A stretch of DNA of 64,000 bases, from contig JAUKTV010000008.1 of assembly GCA_030549205.1 (NCBI GenBank), positions 310,001 through 374,000 on the forward strand, read 5' to 3'. Position 1 is the stretch's first letter. Each line of letters opens with the position of its first letter. The position numbers and the translations under genes were made by a program. Source of the DNA: Apiosordaria backusii (Eukaryota; Ascomycota; Sordariomycetes; Sordariales; Lasiosphaeriaceae). Positions 36,601 to 47,270 of the stretch are shown piece by piece. The notes beneath the pieces are model-generated. The model ran no database searches. It was given only the letters and a program-made list of their open reading frames with translations, and was not told where the DNA came from.

Positions 36601-39600
36601 CTACAATTACACTGGTGAAGAGAGCGAGGGGGCTCCGTTGTGGATCACGCCAAGCATCGACCTTCCCCTAACACCGATAGTCCTCACTAAGCCCGACGGC
36701 GTCGTGACAACCCGTACACTCACCCTTCTGCCGTGGCCACAAATTACCTTTGCCAGTGATGATGCCAACTCTACCACGGGAACAGCAGTCGGGAGTGGCG
36801 CAGGCAACCAGACTGATAATGCAACTACAAGCACCAGTGATCGGACGGTTGTGCTACCGACGCCGACCGAGGTCCTTAACCTACCGCCAATGACTGCTCC
36901 ATGCCCGTTCGAGGATCTGGTATGGATACCAGAGAAGCAAGTCTATCTTCGGCTGCCCTTTTCTTGTCCTGCTGGTGTCGAGTCTACAACCATCCCTTGG
37001 GACTGCTTGCCTACCACAACCACGTGGTTGTCTTACCCAACCAATGTCAGCTTCGACTTGGGTTGCATACACTGGACAGGCGTGGGGGAAGCGCTTCCCA
37101 CATACAGCGAGTTCCCTGAAGACGTCTACATTCAGATGCTGGACCACAAGCCCGACGACAACAGCACTACTTACTGCGACGGCTTTTATATCTTCTGGGT
37201 GAGCCACCATTCCTATTTCCAGATTTTCTCTTTGAAACGGAGACGCTAACAAACCTGAATGTGACAGATCTGCATCCCTTTGCCGACACTGCACCTCGAC
37301 TTTTCCTGGATACAGCTGCACTTTCCGATTCCAGGCCCGTTCGTCTTTATCGGTCCGCCACCCATTAGGTTTCCAGATATCCCTGGGCTTACAATCAACA
37401 TTCCAAAACTGCCCGGACCCTGGCCGCCAATTACGTAAGTGACATATCTCAGCTGTCGCCATGCAGAGTCTGGCCGTCATCGGCGTCTACTAATTGCAAG
37501 ATGAATGAACAGCATCGATCCAACTGGTAGGCCTATAGAGCCCCAGGAAAGTCCAACCAACTGCGAGACGCAAGAGGCTGAGGTATGCGCTACATCAACG
37601 TTCATTTCAACGACTGTGATCGGCAGCTCAACAAGCACCATTACTTCCTCGGCGACCACGGAATGCGACACAATCAGGGCTTGCGTGGTCACGGACGTTG
37701 ACCAGGACACCACAAGCTCCACTGGTGAAGCCTGCCCTCTCCCAACCGAAGCTGCCGCCGAACTTCTGCGTCAAATCACCGGTAACACGACTGCTGCTCC
37801 TGAATCTCAAGATACCAATCAAGTAAACAAGCAGAAACGGAATAAAGCGGCATTGAGAGACCCACCAATCGACGGTTTTGATCATGTTATGATCTGGCCG
37901 AAGAACCCTGGTAACAGTGAAGAGGTAGCCAAGATCACTGACTGGCTCAAAAGCCACGGACCGGGTGGGCCGGAATGGGAGGATCGTCCAAACTATGGGG
38001 ATTACACAGAAATCAAAGCTGAGGGGTTTGGCGACGATGGTAGCGACTGGAGCATGCTCCTTTTTGTGGAAGAAATGAGAAACTGTCATCAGGATGAGCT
38101 GAGGGCGAAAATGGCGGCGGAAATTACCGACATCTACGGCATTTACAAAGAGACTCAGCGGCTCATCGGCTACCCATCCTGGGCTGAGGATAGCGGCGAA
38201 GAGTTTATGGATTCCGGCAGCCCAATGTCCGAGGGCGACTTCTTCGCCAACATGGAAGCCAACGTCAACAAAAGCTCTACCGACTACGATCAGATGCAGC
38301 GACGTGAAGTGAAAACCATAGGTCCTGAGATTTACTGGGAGCTATCGCAGATGGCAGTAGCGCCCGCAGTCAAGTGGTCTGACACGTCAGAATGGGAAAA
38401 AATGTATTATACGGCTGATGACTCTTTTGGCAAGGGTCAGACGGTGTTTATTGTGGAGGAACTCCTCTGGGACAACCACCCGGAGCTTGTCAACACGTGG
38501 CAGGGCTACGAACGACCTGCCATTCGAAAACTTCCAGAGTTTGAGTGGAGCAAGAGTGATCGGTTTTACGCCTCTGAGAAGGCGAAAGAGGCCGGTTATC
38601 TTCACGGGACAGGGATCACAAGCAAAGTAGTAGGCTGGCAGCTTGGACTTGCCAAGAAAGCGCAAGTTATTCTGGTTCCAGGTCATTACTATCTAGCGAC
38701 GGACTTGTGGAACACCATCTGGGAGCAATACCTGGAAAAGTTTATTCGCATCTATCACGAAGTCAAGAGACTCTATGCCGAGGACCCCAGCCAACGAGGC
38801 AAAGTGATTGTTTCCATGTCAGTGGCGTTTATGGATCACCAAAGTGCAGCGGTCATGAAGCCAATCTACATTAAAAGATGGCGTAAGTCTCAACATCTTC
38901 TATTTTTATTTTGAAGGGTACATGGCTAACTCTGGTCATTTTGCTAACAATCTACAGGGGAGTTGCTCACAAAGCTGATGAATGAGTTGGACGTTGTCGT
39001 GGTTCAGACAACACACAACAATCACCAGCAAGTAGGAGATGCCCTCAATGGCATCCCATATCACTTCTGCGACCCTCTTGCCGACGACGACACTAGACTT
39101 GACAATCTTATCTGCGTCGGCGGTGTGGATGCCATGGGGCGCATCGGAGGCCATTCTGCGTACAGAGACTGGCTCATTATGGCCCCAGCATACGCGGTGC
39201 ATTCTGGATATAGCGAAACTGGTATTGTTTACGGTGCGGTTGGCAACTCATTCGGTAAGTCTCCAGCTTAAGGCTGGCTGGATACTCGTCTTGGACGGTG
39301 TATGTCGCTAACTAAGATTACATGTACACAGCGACGCCAACCATTGCCGGTCTTGTGGCCTACTGGCGCGGACTTCCGGATATCAAGAACGGCTGGGGCG
39401 AAGAGCTCAAAAAGCCTGCTAATGTGAAGAAGCTTCTTCAATTCATGCACCGCTCAATCGACCCCAAAAACCTCGCGAAAGGCCTTGACAGGTCCAAGGT
39501 GCCAATTTACCCAGAATATAACGGCCGAGGAGATGATCCTCCCTTTGTCCCGTTTATTTGGTCTGGAGAGTATGACGCGCAAAACTGCCTTACGAATCCA

Positions 39601-41046
39601 GACATCCACCCCAGTTGCCCCTGGGGGAGGCTTCAGGACCTGACACCTTTCGGCACCGGCTGTGACCAGTACACCTCGGGCACCTGCGTGATGAGCGTCA
39701 GCTACAACCCGCCGACGAACACGCCTGGGCCCGGTGCCTTTAGCGACCCCATCACCTTTCAGACAGGTCCAGCGAACGTGACCTGCACACCGGGATCTCC
39801 AGGATGCGGTTCCCTTTGCACGGGATATTATTGTGGCCCAGCCCCGTCGGCAAATGCATCAACGGACTTCCCACCAGACCACTATGATCCCGAGGATCCC
39901 AACCATTGGACAACGATAACACAAAACATAATTCAGACGGTCCAGATCGTTACTGCGACGGTACGACGAAATAATACCAGTAGCCCGAGCGTCAAAACAG
40001 TGACGGTTACGCAGGACCCCGCTCAGACCACGGTGGTGTATGTCACAAAAAGCCAGAGTCCCGTCACAGGGACCATAACGTCGGGTGCAACGCCAACTGT
40101 TAGCGCTGGGTCCCCATCCTCCACGGGAAATTCTTTGCTGTTTACTGGAACCGAATGTGACGGCTACACCTCGACCAAGATGTGTCCGGAGGCTAGTCTC
40201 TGCATAGATGGCGACTGGTGCTTGCCGACGCAACCGCCTTGTCCCCAATGGCACGAGCCTGGCGCGCCTTTGTGTGAAACCAATAAGCCAAGCTGCACAT
40301 CTTCGTACCTAGCCAACTTCTGCACCGTCGCTCCCGCATTGAAGCAGGTCCGAGAGGTTGCGATGTCGTCTTCGATGCCCACACCTACTCCTCCTCCCGT
40401 CAATGCCAACCAGCAAGATACCAGATTGTCACGACCAAAAGGAAGAATAGTGGCTAGGGAAGAAGGGAGTATTGATGGTGGCGGCAGCGATTTCGTCTGC
40501 CCAGAGCCTTCCGATGGCTGCTTCGTGAAGCACGCATGCGACAAGGCCGACTGTGTTCTCCCGTCAACACAGGTGGCGTGTATCAATGCCCAGCTCGTAT
40601 TCCAAATGCGCTCTACGGTCAAGGAGGTGTTTGTCACCATTATGGAGGACGACAAGTTGGCTTGCGCCTTTAGCCTATTCTGCCACACTACCGAGGGCGC
40701 GGACTGCCTGGAGAAGGAAATCCCCGAGGATGGGATCCAGTGCCTCACGGGTCGCATCACATCTTGGACCAATGGGTTCTCAGACATGGAGTTTGTGTCG
40801 AACACGGGCGGAAGCGACTACACCTACCACCTGTTCTTCGCCCAGAACGAGGGACGGCTGGGCTCGTGTCAGGCGCGACGGGACAAGACGGGGGAATATG
40901 CCATGTGCTACAGGACAGAGTGGCTAGCACTCGATGGCGCCTGTGGCGCATCGTTGGTCAACGCGTTGATGGCCCGGCCACGCAACAGGCTGGCGGATAT
41001 GCCGTTTGGTTTCATGGAAGCCCCGTTGAACCAGACGCTCTTTTAG
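33612..41046 (+). CDS. Secreted GH55 beta-1,3-glucanase fused to a subtilisin-like S8 domain
   Basis: Proposed exons are 33612-33702, 33897-34048, 34106-37198, 37268-37434, 37513-38882, 38958-39254 and 39332-41046; phases join without stops to give 2294 residues. Residues 1-22 are a signal peptide. A GH55 (tandem pectate-lyase-fold beta-helix) module occupies about 80-800, with two repeats opening VLDYGADNTG and DEGCFNNGTGDNTDAIN, and a typical SEHxxxYQY motif (Glu674). Thr-rich linkers and a GPPPIxFP/ITIDPTG/NCETQ region common in fungal secreted hydrolases lead to an S8 module: VFIVEELLWDNHPEL, HGTGITS (His1532), and GNSFATP (Ser1722). Glu1483 stands where subtilases have Asp. Two Cys-rich segments (about 1995-2050 and 2110-2294) follow. 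GH55 enzymes cut beta-1,3-glucan from the chain end. Exon 1 and its 194 nt intron are the least certain part. If the fusion is wrong, the alternative is two adjacent genes split near 37200. Confidence 0.85.
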
Positions 41047-41664
41047 CTTGGAGGCTTCGATTGGTCCAAAATACCACTGGCATTGTTTTGGGGATGGGGA
41101 AGGCTCTAAGAGGTCACTAGATCAGAAAGACAGAAATGAAGAAGGTTATTGACCCATGTGCATCTGCGTATCCTATTTCCGATTTTGTAGCAACGTGGAG
41201 GTGAGTGTTGAAGCTTGATATGCCAAGTGCTCGGCGTGTGTGAGGCTTAATGTTGGGTTCACTGCACGGACTAACAGCATGTTCTCCTGAACACCCGAGT
41301 TGGGCCTGGGTTATGTCACCACAAAAGAAACCAGGCCAAGGTAGTGTTTCACTATATTCCCGCCAGCCTTTGCAAGACTGGTTATCTCGGTTCTTCTGTC
41401 ATAGATTCCATGCTAGAAGTTCAAGAGGTATGGGTCAATTCCATCACTTGCTGCGAAACGACGCGCCTCGCCGCAAGCTCAATCAACATGTTCAACTCTG
41501 AGGCGGGGGTGAAGAACGCATTTAATTCTGCGACCACAGGCCTATCAGGAGGTTGCAGAGATGACTCGGAACCTTCTTCAGCTATCTAGACCCGCCCTCT
41601 CTGCTATTCTCCCCACCAAGTCCTCCTCCTTCCCCCTCGTTACCAGGCTAGCCCCAGAAGCTGC
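41047..41664. other. Convergent intergenic region
   Basis: About 620 bp between the stop codons of the GH55-S8 gene and the AA9 gene. No supported gene. It presumably holds both 3' UTRs and terminators; no clear AATAAA was located. Confidence 0.6.
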
Positions 41665-42623
41665 CTAGTTCACGCACTGCGAATACCACTGGTTGCTAAC
41701 CTTGCAGGTTCCCGCCGCACAGCGAGTAGGACCCGTGTAGCCCTCTCCACCGCACTGTCCCCACAAAGGCACCGTGCCGCCGTTGCCAGGGTTACTAGTA
41801 GGAGAGGGAGCGGGAGCGGTGCCACCGCCGCCGCCGTATTGTCCACCGCTCCAGACAGCGTGCTGTCCGACGCGTGTGTAGGGGTAGGATGCGGCGCCGT
41901 AGATGAAGAAGCGGAGGGCCGGGTCGTTGGAGTTGTACAAGCCGGGGATCTTGACCAAGGGGCCGGGGCGGCCGTTACCGTTGCCAGTGACTTCGATTTG
42001 GGCGCAGGTGACTGTTGGGAATTTGTTAGCATACTGGCCACTGAACAAGAGTTACAAAAGAATTTTGGCGTACAGTAGAACTCGGTGTCGCCGCTCTGGG
42101 CGCCGTGCATGGCGATGTGTTCGACGCGGACGAGATACTGGCCAGGAGGAGTGTCACGAGGGAGGGTGAAGGTCTGATCGGGCTGGTCCCAAGAGCACCA
42201 GTCGGTGTCGGCAAGGTAGCGGTTCGGAGCTCTACAGATTAGTGTCTCCTGCACCTTGAACCAGTCACCGTCGCCCCGGTACTGGCGCACGTCGCCGGGG
42301 GCCCTGGACATGTGGATCGTGGTAGGTCCGGGGTGGAGAATCTTGCCGTTGTTCCACAGCCGGAAACCAATGCTGTCGCCGGGGTTGACCTGGTGGACCT
42401 TGGTTCGGCCCGCGTTGGCAAAGGTGCCCGAGTTGCAGCGGAAGTCATCGCTGGGCGTCAGGAACTGCTTGGTGGGGTTGATGAAGTTGCTGTTCTCGCG
42501 GATGTATTCCCAGTCGTTTGTAACTTTGCCGTTGACGATGAGCTTGCTGTAGCGGTAGTGAGCTTCTACGCCTTGCGTGGCTGCGAGAGCCCAGAGAGCG
42601 ATCCCAGCAATGCTGAAATGCAT
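41665..42623 (-). CDS. AA9 lytic polysaccharide monooxygenase with C-terminal CBM1
   Basis: Two exons, 42074-42623 and 41665-42011, separated by a 62 nt intron with a GTACGC donor and CAACAG acceptor, give 298 residues. Residues 1-21 are a signal peptide, so the mature protein starts with His22, the first ligand of the copper histidine brace. His97 (in LHPGP) is the likely second ligand and Tyr183 (EFYFTCAQ) the axial Tyr. A Gly/Pro/Ser linker leads to a CBM1 (about 265-298) with PLWGQCGGEGYTGPTRC and a terminal CVN. AA9 enzymes cleave cellulose and some hemicelluloses oxidatively outside the cell using copper and a reductant; CBM1 binds crystalline cellulose. The intron falls at the Tyr183 codon. 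Length and layout are typical of the family. Confidence 0.97.
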
Positions 42624-42736
42624 GGCGATGGTGGGAGAGAGTCTGAAGGACCGGGAGTGATCTGGGGCTTGGACTGGGGTTCTGGCTGATGGCTGGCTGA
42701 TTCTTCAAAGGCAAATTGTTTGGTAGAACTCTATGC

Positions 42737-42743
42737 CTTTATA
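42737..42743 (-). promoter_or_regulatory. Probable TATA box of the AA9 gene
   Basis: TATAAAG on the minus strand, about 115 bp upstream of the AA9 start codon. Good match and spacing for a regulated fungal promoter. Confidence 0.55.
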
Positions 42744-43052
42744 CTTTTCTTCTTCTCTCCTCCATGTCGCGATAACACTTGATTGGAAATTATCTTTGTT
42801 CATATCTCCGTGGCCAGCTCTCATCGTCAAGTTTCACAACTCATGACCCTAGACTTTGCCTGTCGGTATTGTCTTGGAAAAAAGCCTGGATAGGTGCGCA
42901 TCTCGAAAAAGTGATCCACTGCTTATTAGCGGAGGTTGTTGATTCCTGGAAGATATCGCCCATGCCCAGTCCATAGGTATTCTCAGGGGCTCGCAGTCCA
43001 CTTCCCAAAAGCCACAAAACTTGAGTGTTCCTCCGCAAACCACAAAACTGGA

Positions 43053-43346
43053 ATGTCAGCTTCTTCTGCCAAGCCCTTTGCCAATCGGGAAGCGAGGCAG
43101 AACCGCGGAGACGTAGACGAGAATGATGCCCAACTTGGTACCGACTTAAGCCAAGACCCGAATCGAGAGGATGGAGATCGGAACCAAATTCCTGAAATGA
43201 GCTGCCCGGCACTTGGGTCTCCTTCCGAGAATCTGTTCGAGGAAGAGACAGACCCACATTCCCCGGAATACACCACCTCTTACCTGCATGACTTGCAGAC
43301 AGTGGTGGGAGCAGGTCGCCATGCCCAGCCGTTCCAACGGGCCTAA
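43053..43346 (+). CDS. Hypothetical small acidic protein (weak)
   Basis: A 97-codon frame from ATG (MSASSAKPFANREARQN...) to a stop, rich in Asp, Glu, Pro and Ser, with no recognised domain, signal peptide or membrane segment. A 216-codon ATG frame on the opposite strand (42841-43491) covers the same bases, so at most one is real. The plus-strand product has the more protein-like composition. It could be an exon of a larger gene or a chance frame. Confidence 0.2.
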   Translation: MSASSAKPFANREARQNRGDVDENDAQLGTDLSQDPNREDGDRNQIPEMSCPALGSPSENLFEEETDPHSPEYTTSYLHDLQTVVGAGRHAQPFQRA

Positions 43347-43491
43347 CGGGCCTAACGGTGGTCTTGGCCCTTGTATCATGCTTCGGCCTTACCACAGTCT
43401 CGGTTACAGCTGCATTCAAATTGCACCGAGCTTGACGCGCGCCTATCATATCACCGAGTGATAAACGACTTACAGTTGCTATCATAACCAT

Positions 43492-45170
43492 GGGTCAGCC
43501 TGGGGGGCTCAAAGCCCACCTGACCGCCTTGCCACTACCTCAGGCTTACTTGGGCTTGCTGTAGATACACAAACCCATTAAGAAATCAAATGAGTAAGAT
43601 ACCTTAAGCTAAGGGGGCGCTAGGGAGACAAGAGGGGGGGCTCCAACTCATATGTCTCTTTTGTATTGCGACAGTTAGCCTGGCCTTTGCTGATTAAGTC
43701 CGAATTTATGCTACGAACTTATTAGGACGTATCGTTGATCCTGATCCATGAAATTCCTCCCATGTGTAAGTATTCAGGTCGATTTCTACGCTCGCACCCT
43801 TCAACGCTTAGGATAGTTGACGCGAGCAGGTATGTAGCGGCGAAAAGAACCCGAAATGTATCGCCTTCGCAGCGTTCCTAGATCCTCTTGACCCAATCTT
43901 AGTTTTCGAGAAGCTCATTCAATCTAAGTGGTGCGCAACTGGTCCTGAGGCCAAACAGAACGGATGTCCACCCGCCGGTCCCGTGGAAGATATTGATGTT
44001 GGTTCACAATTTCTCCGTCTCCTGGCCGGAGAAATGCCCTGGCAAGCCGCAATAAGGATTACTCTGGTGATGTGATCAAAGGCCTGAGATCAAAGCTTTA
44101 TCAGGGCAATGCTGTGTGGGTGTCTTTTCTCTTTTCGGGTTACTTGTGGGTCACTGTGTGCAGCATACCTAGAGATATGGTCGCCACGAGTCTGCGTTTG
44201 CAAAAAGTGATGCGCCATATTTTGACTAGGTGGTTAGTAAATGCTGGCACTGGGGTTGGGCCAAGACAAGATGGAGGTTGGTTCAGCACGCACTTGAACC
44301 AAGCTTGCACATGTGACGCTCTGGTACTCTAAATTGGGCACGCCGACGGACAGAAGATCGCCCACCTTTCACTGGGAGGAGCAGAGTGTCGCCACACGGA
44401 ATGACAAGCTGCCGGATGTATCATGGATGGACATGAAAGGCCCCAGTTGGCTTCCACAATACTTACTAACACCGCCATATTTGTCTTGGAGAACACCGGG
44501 CGGTGTTGGGGCATGATGTGTAGAGCGTTCAGACAGTTAGAAATGAATGGGTGAGCGTGACGGAGGCCAATGTGGGGGTATTGCTCTGCCATTACAGTTG
44601 GGCAGACCGAGGTCTGGCGGTGTTTGACGTTGGACTCACTGTGATCCCCCTTATTGGCTATACCGGGCAATTAGGAGCGCAATGGCTTGCCCGTTCCTCT
44701 TCTCTTTACCTTCAGATTTATATCCCATCTCAGTACATGTCTTTGTCCTACGCTTCTTTATTCTCTAAACCTGACAGTATTGTCAAAAGATACCTTATGG
44801 CCTCAAACCCGTCATCGAAAGATTCTTCAAGGACATTGGCCTTGATAATGAGTTTTCCCGATGCCCCCGATAACAACGACGACGAGAACAGATAGAGTTT
44901 GCCAGTTTTTAGTAGGTAGCAGCCGTCCGAGAAGTCAGTACCTTACCATATGCTGGTAAAAGAGTGTCCAGCATTGCCGACAACAATGATAAACAACTGC
45001 CGGTCGAACTCCAATTTGGAGACCTCGTCCTGTCTTCCGAGTGTTCAACAATACTAGTCACACACTTGTCCCCTTGTGCAACATGTTATCCAATTTCGTC
45101 AAGCAAATGACAATTATAAGTAAAGCTTTAGTTACTCACCTACGTTACTCCGCTTGCTTACAATCATTTG
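43492..45170. other. Gene-poor stretch, possible decayed coding remnants
   Basis: No convincing gene. An open stretch without ATG at about 43817-44072 (+) encodes a protein-like run containing AFLDPLDPILVFEKLIQSKW and later DVGSQFLRLLAGEMPW; I do not recognise it. The rest shows short frames only, with base composition drifting toward A+T after 45050. Confidence 0.4.
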
Positions 45171-45176
45171 TCTTAC

Positions 45177-46143
45177 AATTCGGGTAAAGTCTAGTAAAAG
45201 CTAAAATGAAGATGCATTATATTAAAGAGGGTGTTTAGAATTTAAAATGGAGGAACTGGACCGATTTTTATTACAATATCGCCAAACCTATAAGACTTAG
45301 CACCTTGCTTATGGCGTCTTTTGCTAAAGCTCGGATAAAGTTTAGAGAAAGTTACTTTGATGAGGAATTTCCTGCTCTTGCGCAGGCTTGGCTCGCTCCT
45401 TTATCCCACTGCGATCAGGCCTAGACGCGCGTCTTGGTCCTGCCGGAGCGGGACAGCCTGCTTGCCCGCAGGTGCACCACCCATTTCGGGACGACTGAGA
45501 TGAATAGGTATTGTCGAGTCCTGGGTCACGGATCACGGCTTCGAGTCCCCTCTAAAGCTAAGCGATGACGAAACCCAAGAAGCAGCACGCCGGGTACATT
45601 TGGCCGTGGAGTAGGCAATCGCTCGTGCCGAGGTCAGCGATGGGTATTGGCAAGAGACCAATAGCACCGCTATCTCTTTGGGGAAGAGGTGAGGACCATA
45701 GTACTCCGGGGCGATGTCCTCCTGGTAGTGTGGGCCTTTAAATTTGCTGCGGCCTGGCAGTTCTCTTGCGAGTTCAATTTGTTTTTGAACTTGCTTAGGA
45801 TCGTTGTAGTCGATAGGGAGTATCGCCGAGACCAATCCTAGCGGTCAGCGTCTTCCGGTTGTTCGTAGTCTTTTGAGAAGAGGCATTTATAACATAACCC
45901 CATCGGTAGGTTAAGGTTCTTCATGCTGATCGTCATGATTTCTCTCCACCAGAAGGTAGAGAGTTGTACCCCTCCCTAAGATCATATCGGCATTTGTTAA
46001 AGCTCGGATGAAGTCGGGACGCGCCGGGGAAAGGAACAAGGGGCTCTGGCACGCATCTCTCAAAAGTATCGCTAGATTCAGCTCCATTTGCTCACGAAAC
46101 CTTTTATTTAAGCTCGGATGAAGTCTAGAAAAAGCTAAGATGA
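45177..46143 (+). repeat. Four dispersed copies of a short direct repeat
   Basis: Copies at about 45177-45209, 45326-45363, 45997-46019 and 46107-46143 share AAGCTCGGATGAAGTCTAG, followed in three of them by an AAAAGCTAAGATGA-like tail. They diverge mostly by transitions. No terminal inverted repeats or transposase were found. They may be remains of a small mobile element or of tandemly repeated sequence; origin unknown. Confidence 0.6.
45533..45835 (-). CDS. Possible exon or gene remnant, unknown function (weak)
   Basis: A 100-codon open frame without an ATG encodes a protein-like segment (ILPIDYNDPKQVQKQIELAR, then GPHYQEDIAPEYYGPHLFP). A consensus-like acceptor CGCTAG lies just upstream, so it could be a 3' exon. 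No family recognised. A second frame with an ATG, 45911-46234 (-), lies next to it and overlaps the short direct repeats, which argues against it being coding. Confidence 0.2.
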   Translation of the reverse strand: MVSAILPIDYNDPKQVQKQIELARELPGRSKFKGPHYQEDIAPEYYGPHLFPKEIAVLLVSCQYPSLTSARAIAYSTAKCTRRAASWVSSSLSFRGDSKP

Positions 46144-46294
46144 GAATAAGTTGAGGGATGAGGGGATCGTTGGGGAGACAAGAAGTATAATAGTTATCAA
46201 GATCATGTGTCATTTTCCACCCTATATAGTACATACAATACGTCTATCTTGTACAGCCACCAGTCTCCTTCTCTCCTTTCTTCCATGCCGCGGT

Positions 46295-47270
46295 TTACGA
46301 CACTGGAGATGACCTCTCCAACCCCTTCCCCGGTGACTTCACCACCTCGGCCTTCGAACCCCCAGCCCGCCTGGCATTTCTGCGGGCAACTCTCCTTTTC
46401 ATCCTGGCCGGCCTGAACGCTCTTGGCCTTGTGCGTTCTCTTTGACGCTTTATCTCGCCTCTGTTGCATATCTCGTCAGTATTCGTCATTCTAGTGGTGG
46501 AATATCTGAGTAGAAAAGTGGGCAACAACGTACAGCTTCAGCCTGATAATCTCGCTATCGATGTCGAGCTCGTCATCTTCGGCATCATCATCTACAGCGG
46601 TAGACAGGGAACAGACAGTCGAAGTGCTACTCCACGACGGTGATGACAGGACTAATTCTTGAGGCTGGTAAGACGAGCCAGGTAATGTCGCTGCCCGTTC
46701 TGTCAAGGAGGCCAAGAGGTCATTCTGCTGTCTGCCGTCCCAAAGCCCGCTAGCAACAGGCGGTGATTGTTGGGTTTGTAGGAGTTGTTGATTATGGGCA
46801 GAGAATGCCACCAATGAAGCTTGCGACCTGGTATCGATGGACAGAGAAACTATCTCGTGGCGCTGAGGGATATGGACATATCGCTCCACTGGTGTTGCAT
46901 TGTTGGTCGGCGCCGTTAGGAATGATGGTACTGGGGATCGGCCGAGCGAGGAGGTCTCCCAATTCCAGCCAATCTCCTCGGGGGATAGGTTGGCGAGTGA
47001 GTATGTCGATGGTAACTGTGGCGCTTGGAATAGTAGCCCAGAAGGTGGGGATGGTGGCGATGGTGGATTTGGGCTTGGGCAGGATGATGATGGCCTAGTC
47101 ACAGTTAGTTAGTGCCAGAAACAACATGGCTGATCGAGAATGGTGTCTTACCTTCGACTGGCATTAGCAGAAAAGAGGGTCTGGTCCGAGGACGGAGAAG
47201 AAAAACGAGTCGACATTCTGTCCCCAATTTGGTGATGATTCGACTCTGCCGGTGGTCTTGGAGTGGTCAT
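46295..47270 (-). CDS. Uncharacterised Ser/Pro-rich protein with acidic stretch and basic tail
   Basis: Three exons, 47152-47270, 46534-47094 and 46295-46460, give 281 residues with all phases consistent. Intron 1 (57 nt) has GTAAGA and CTAACTAACTGTGACTAG; intron 2 (73 nt) has GTACGT, a TACTGAC branch site and CAACAG. The N-terminal part is Pro/Ser-rich (PPSPPSPPSG), the middle contains an acidic run VDDDAEDDELDIDSE, and the C-terminal exon is strongly basic (EIKRQRERTRPRAFRPARMK). If intron 2 is not spliced the protein ends at 46491 without the basic tail. No signal peptide or membrane segment. Such a mix is common in nuclear or chromatin-associated fungal proteins, but no domain is recognised. 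Confidence 0.6.

Noticed and set aside
36881..37480. 199-codon minus-strand frame over the GH55 gene
   Set aside because: Antisense shadow of a well-supported exon, with no domain of its own.
42841..43491. 216-codon ATG frame on the minus strand upstream of the AA9 gene
   Set aside because: No domain, Arg/Gly/Leu-rich chance-like composition, contains a donor-like GTAAGT early on, and overlaps another frame on the plus strand.
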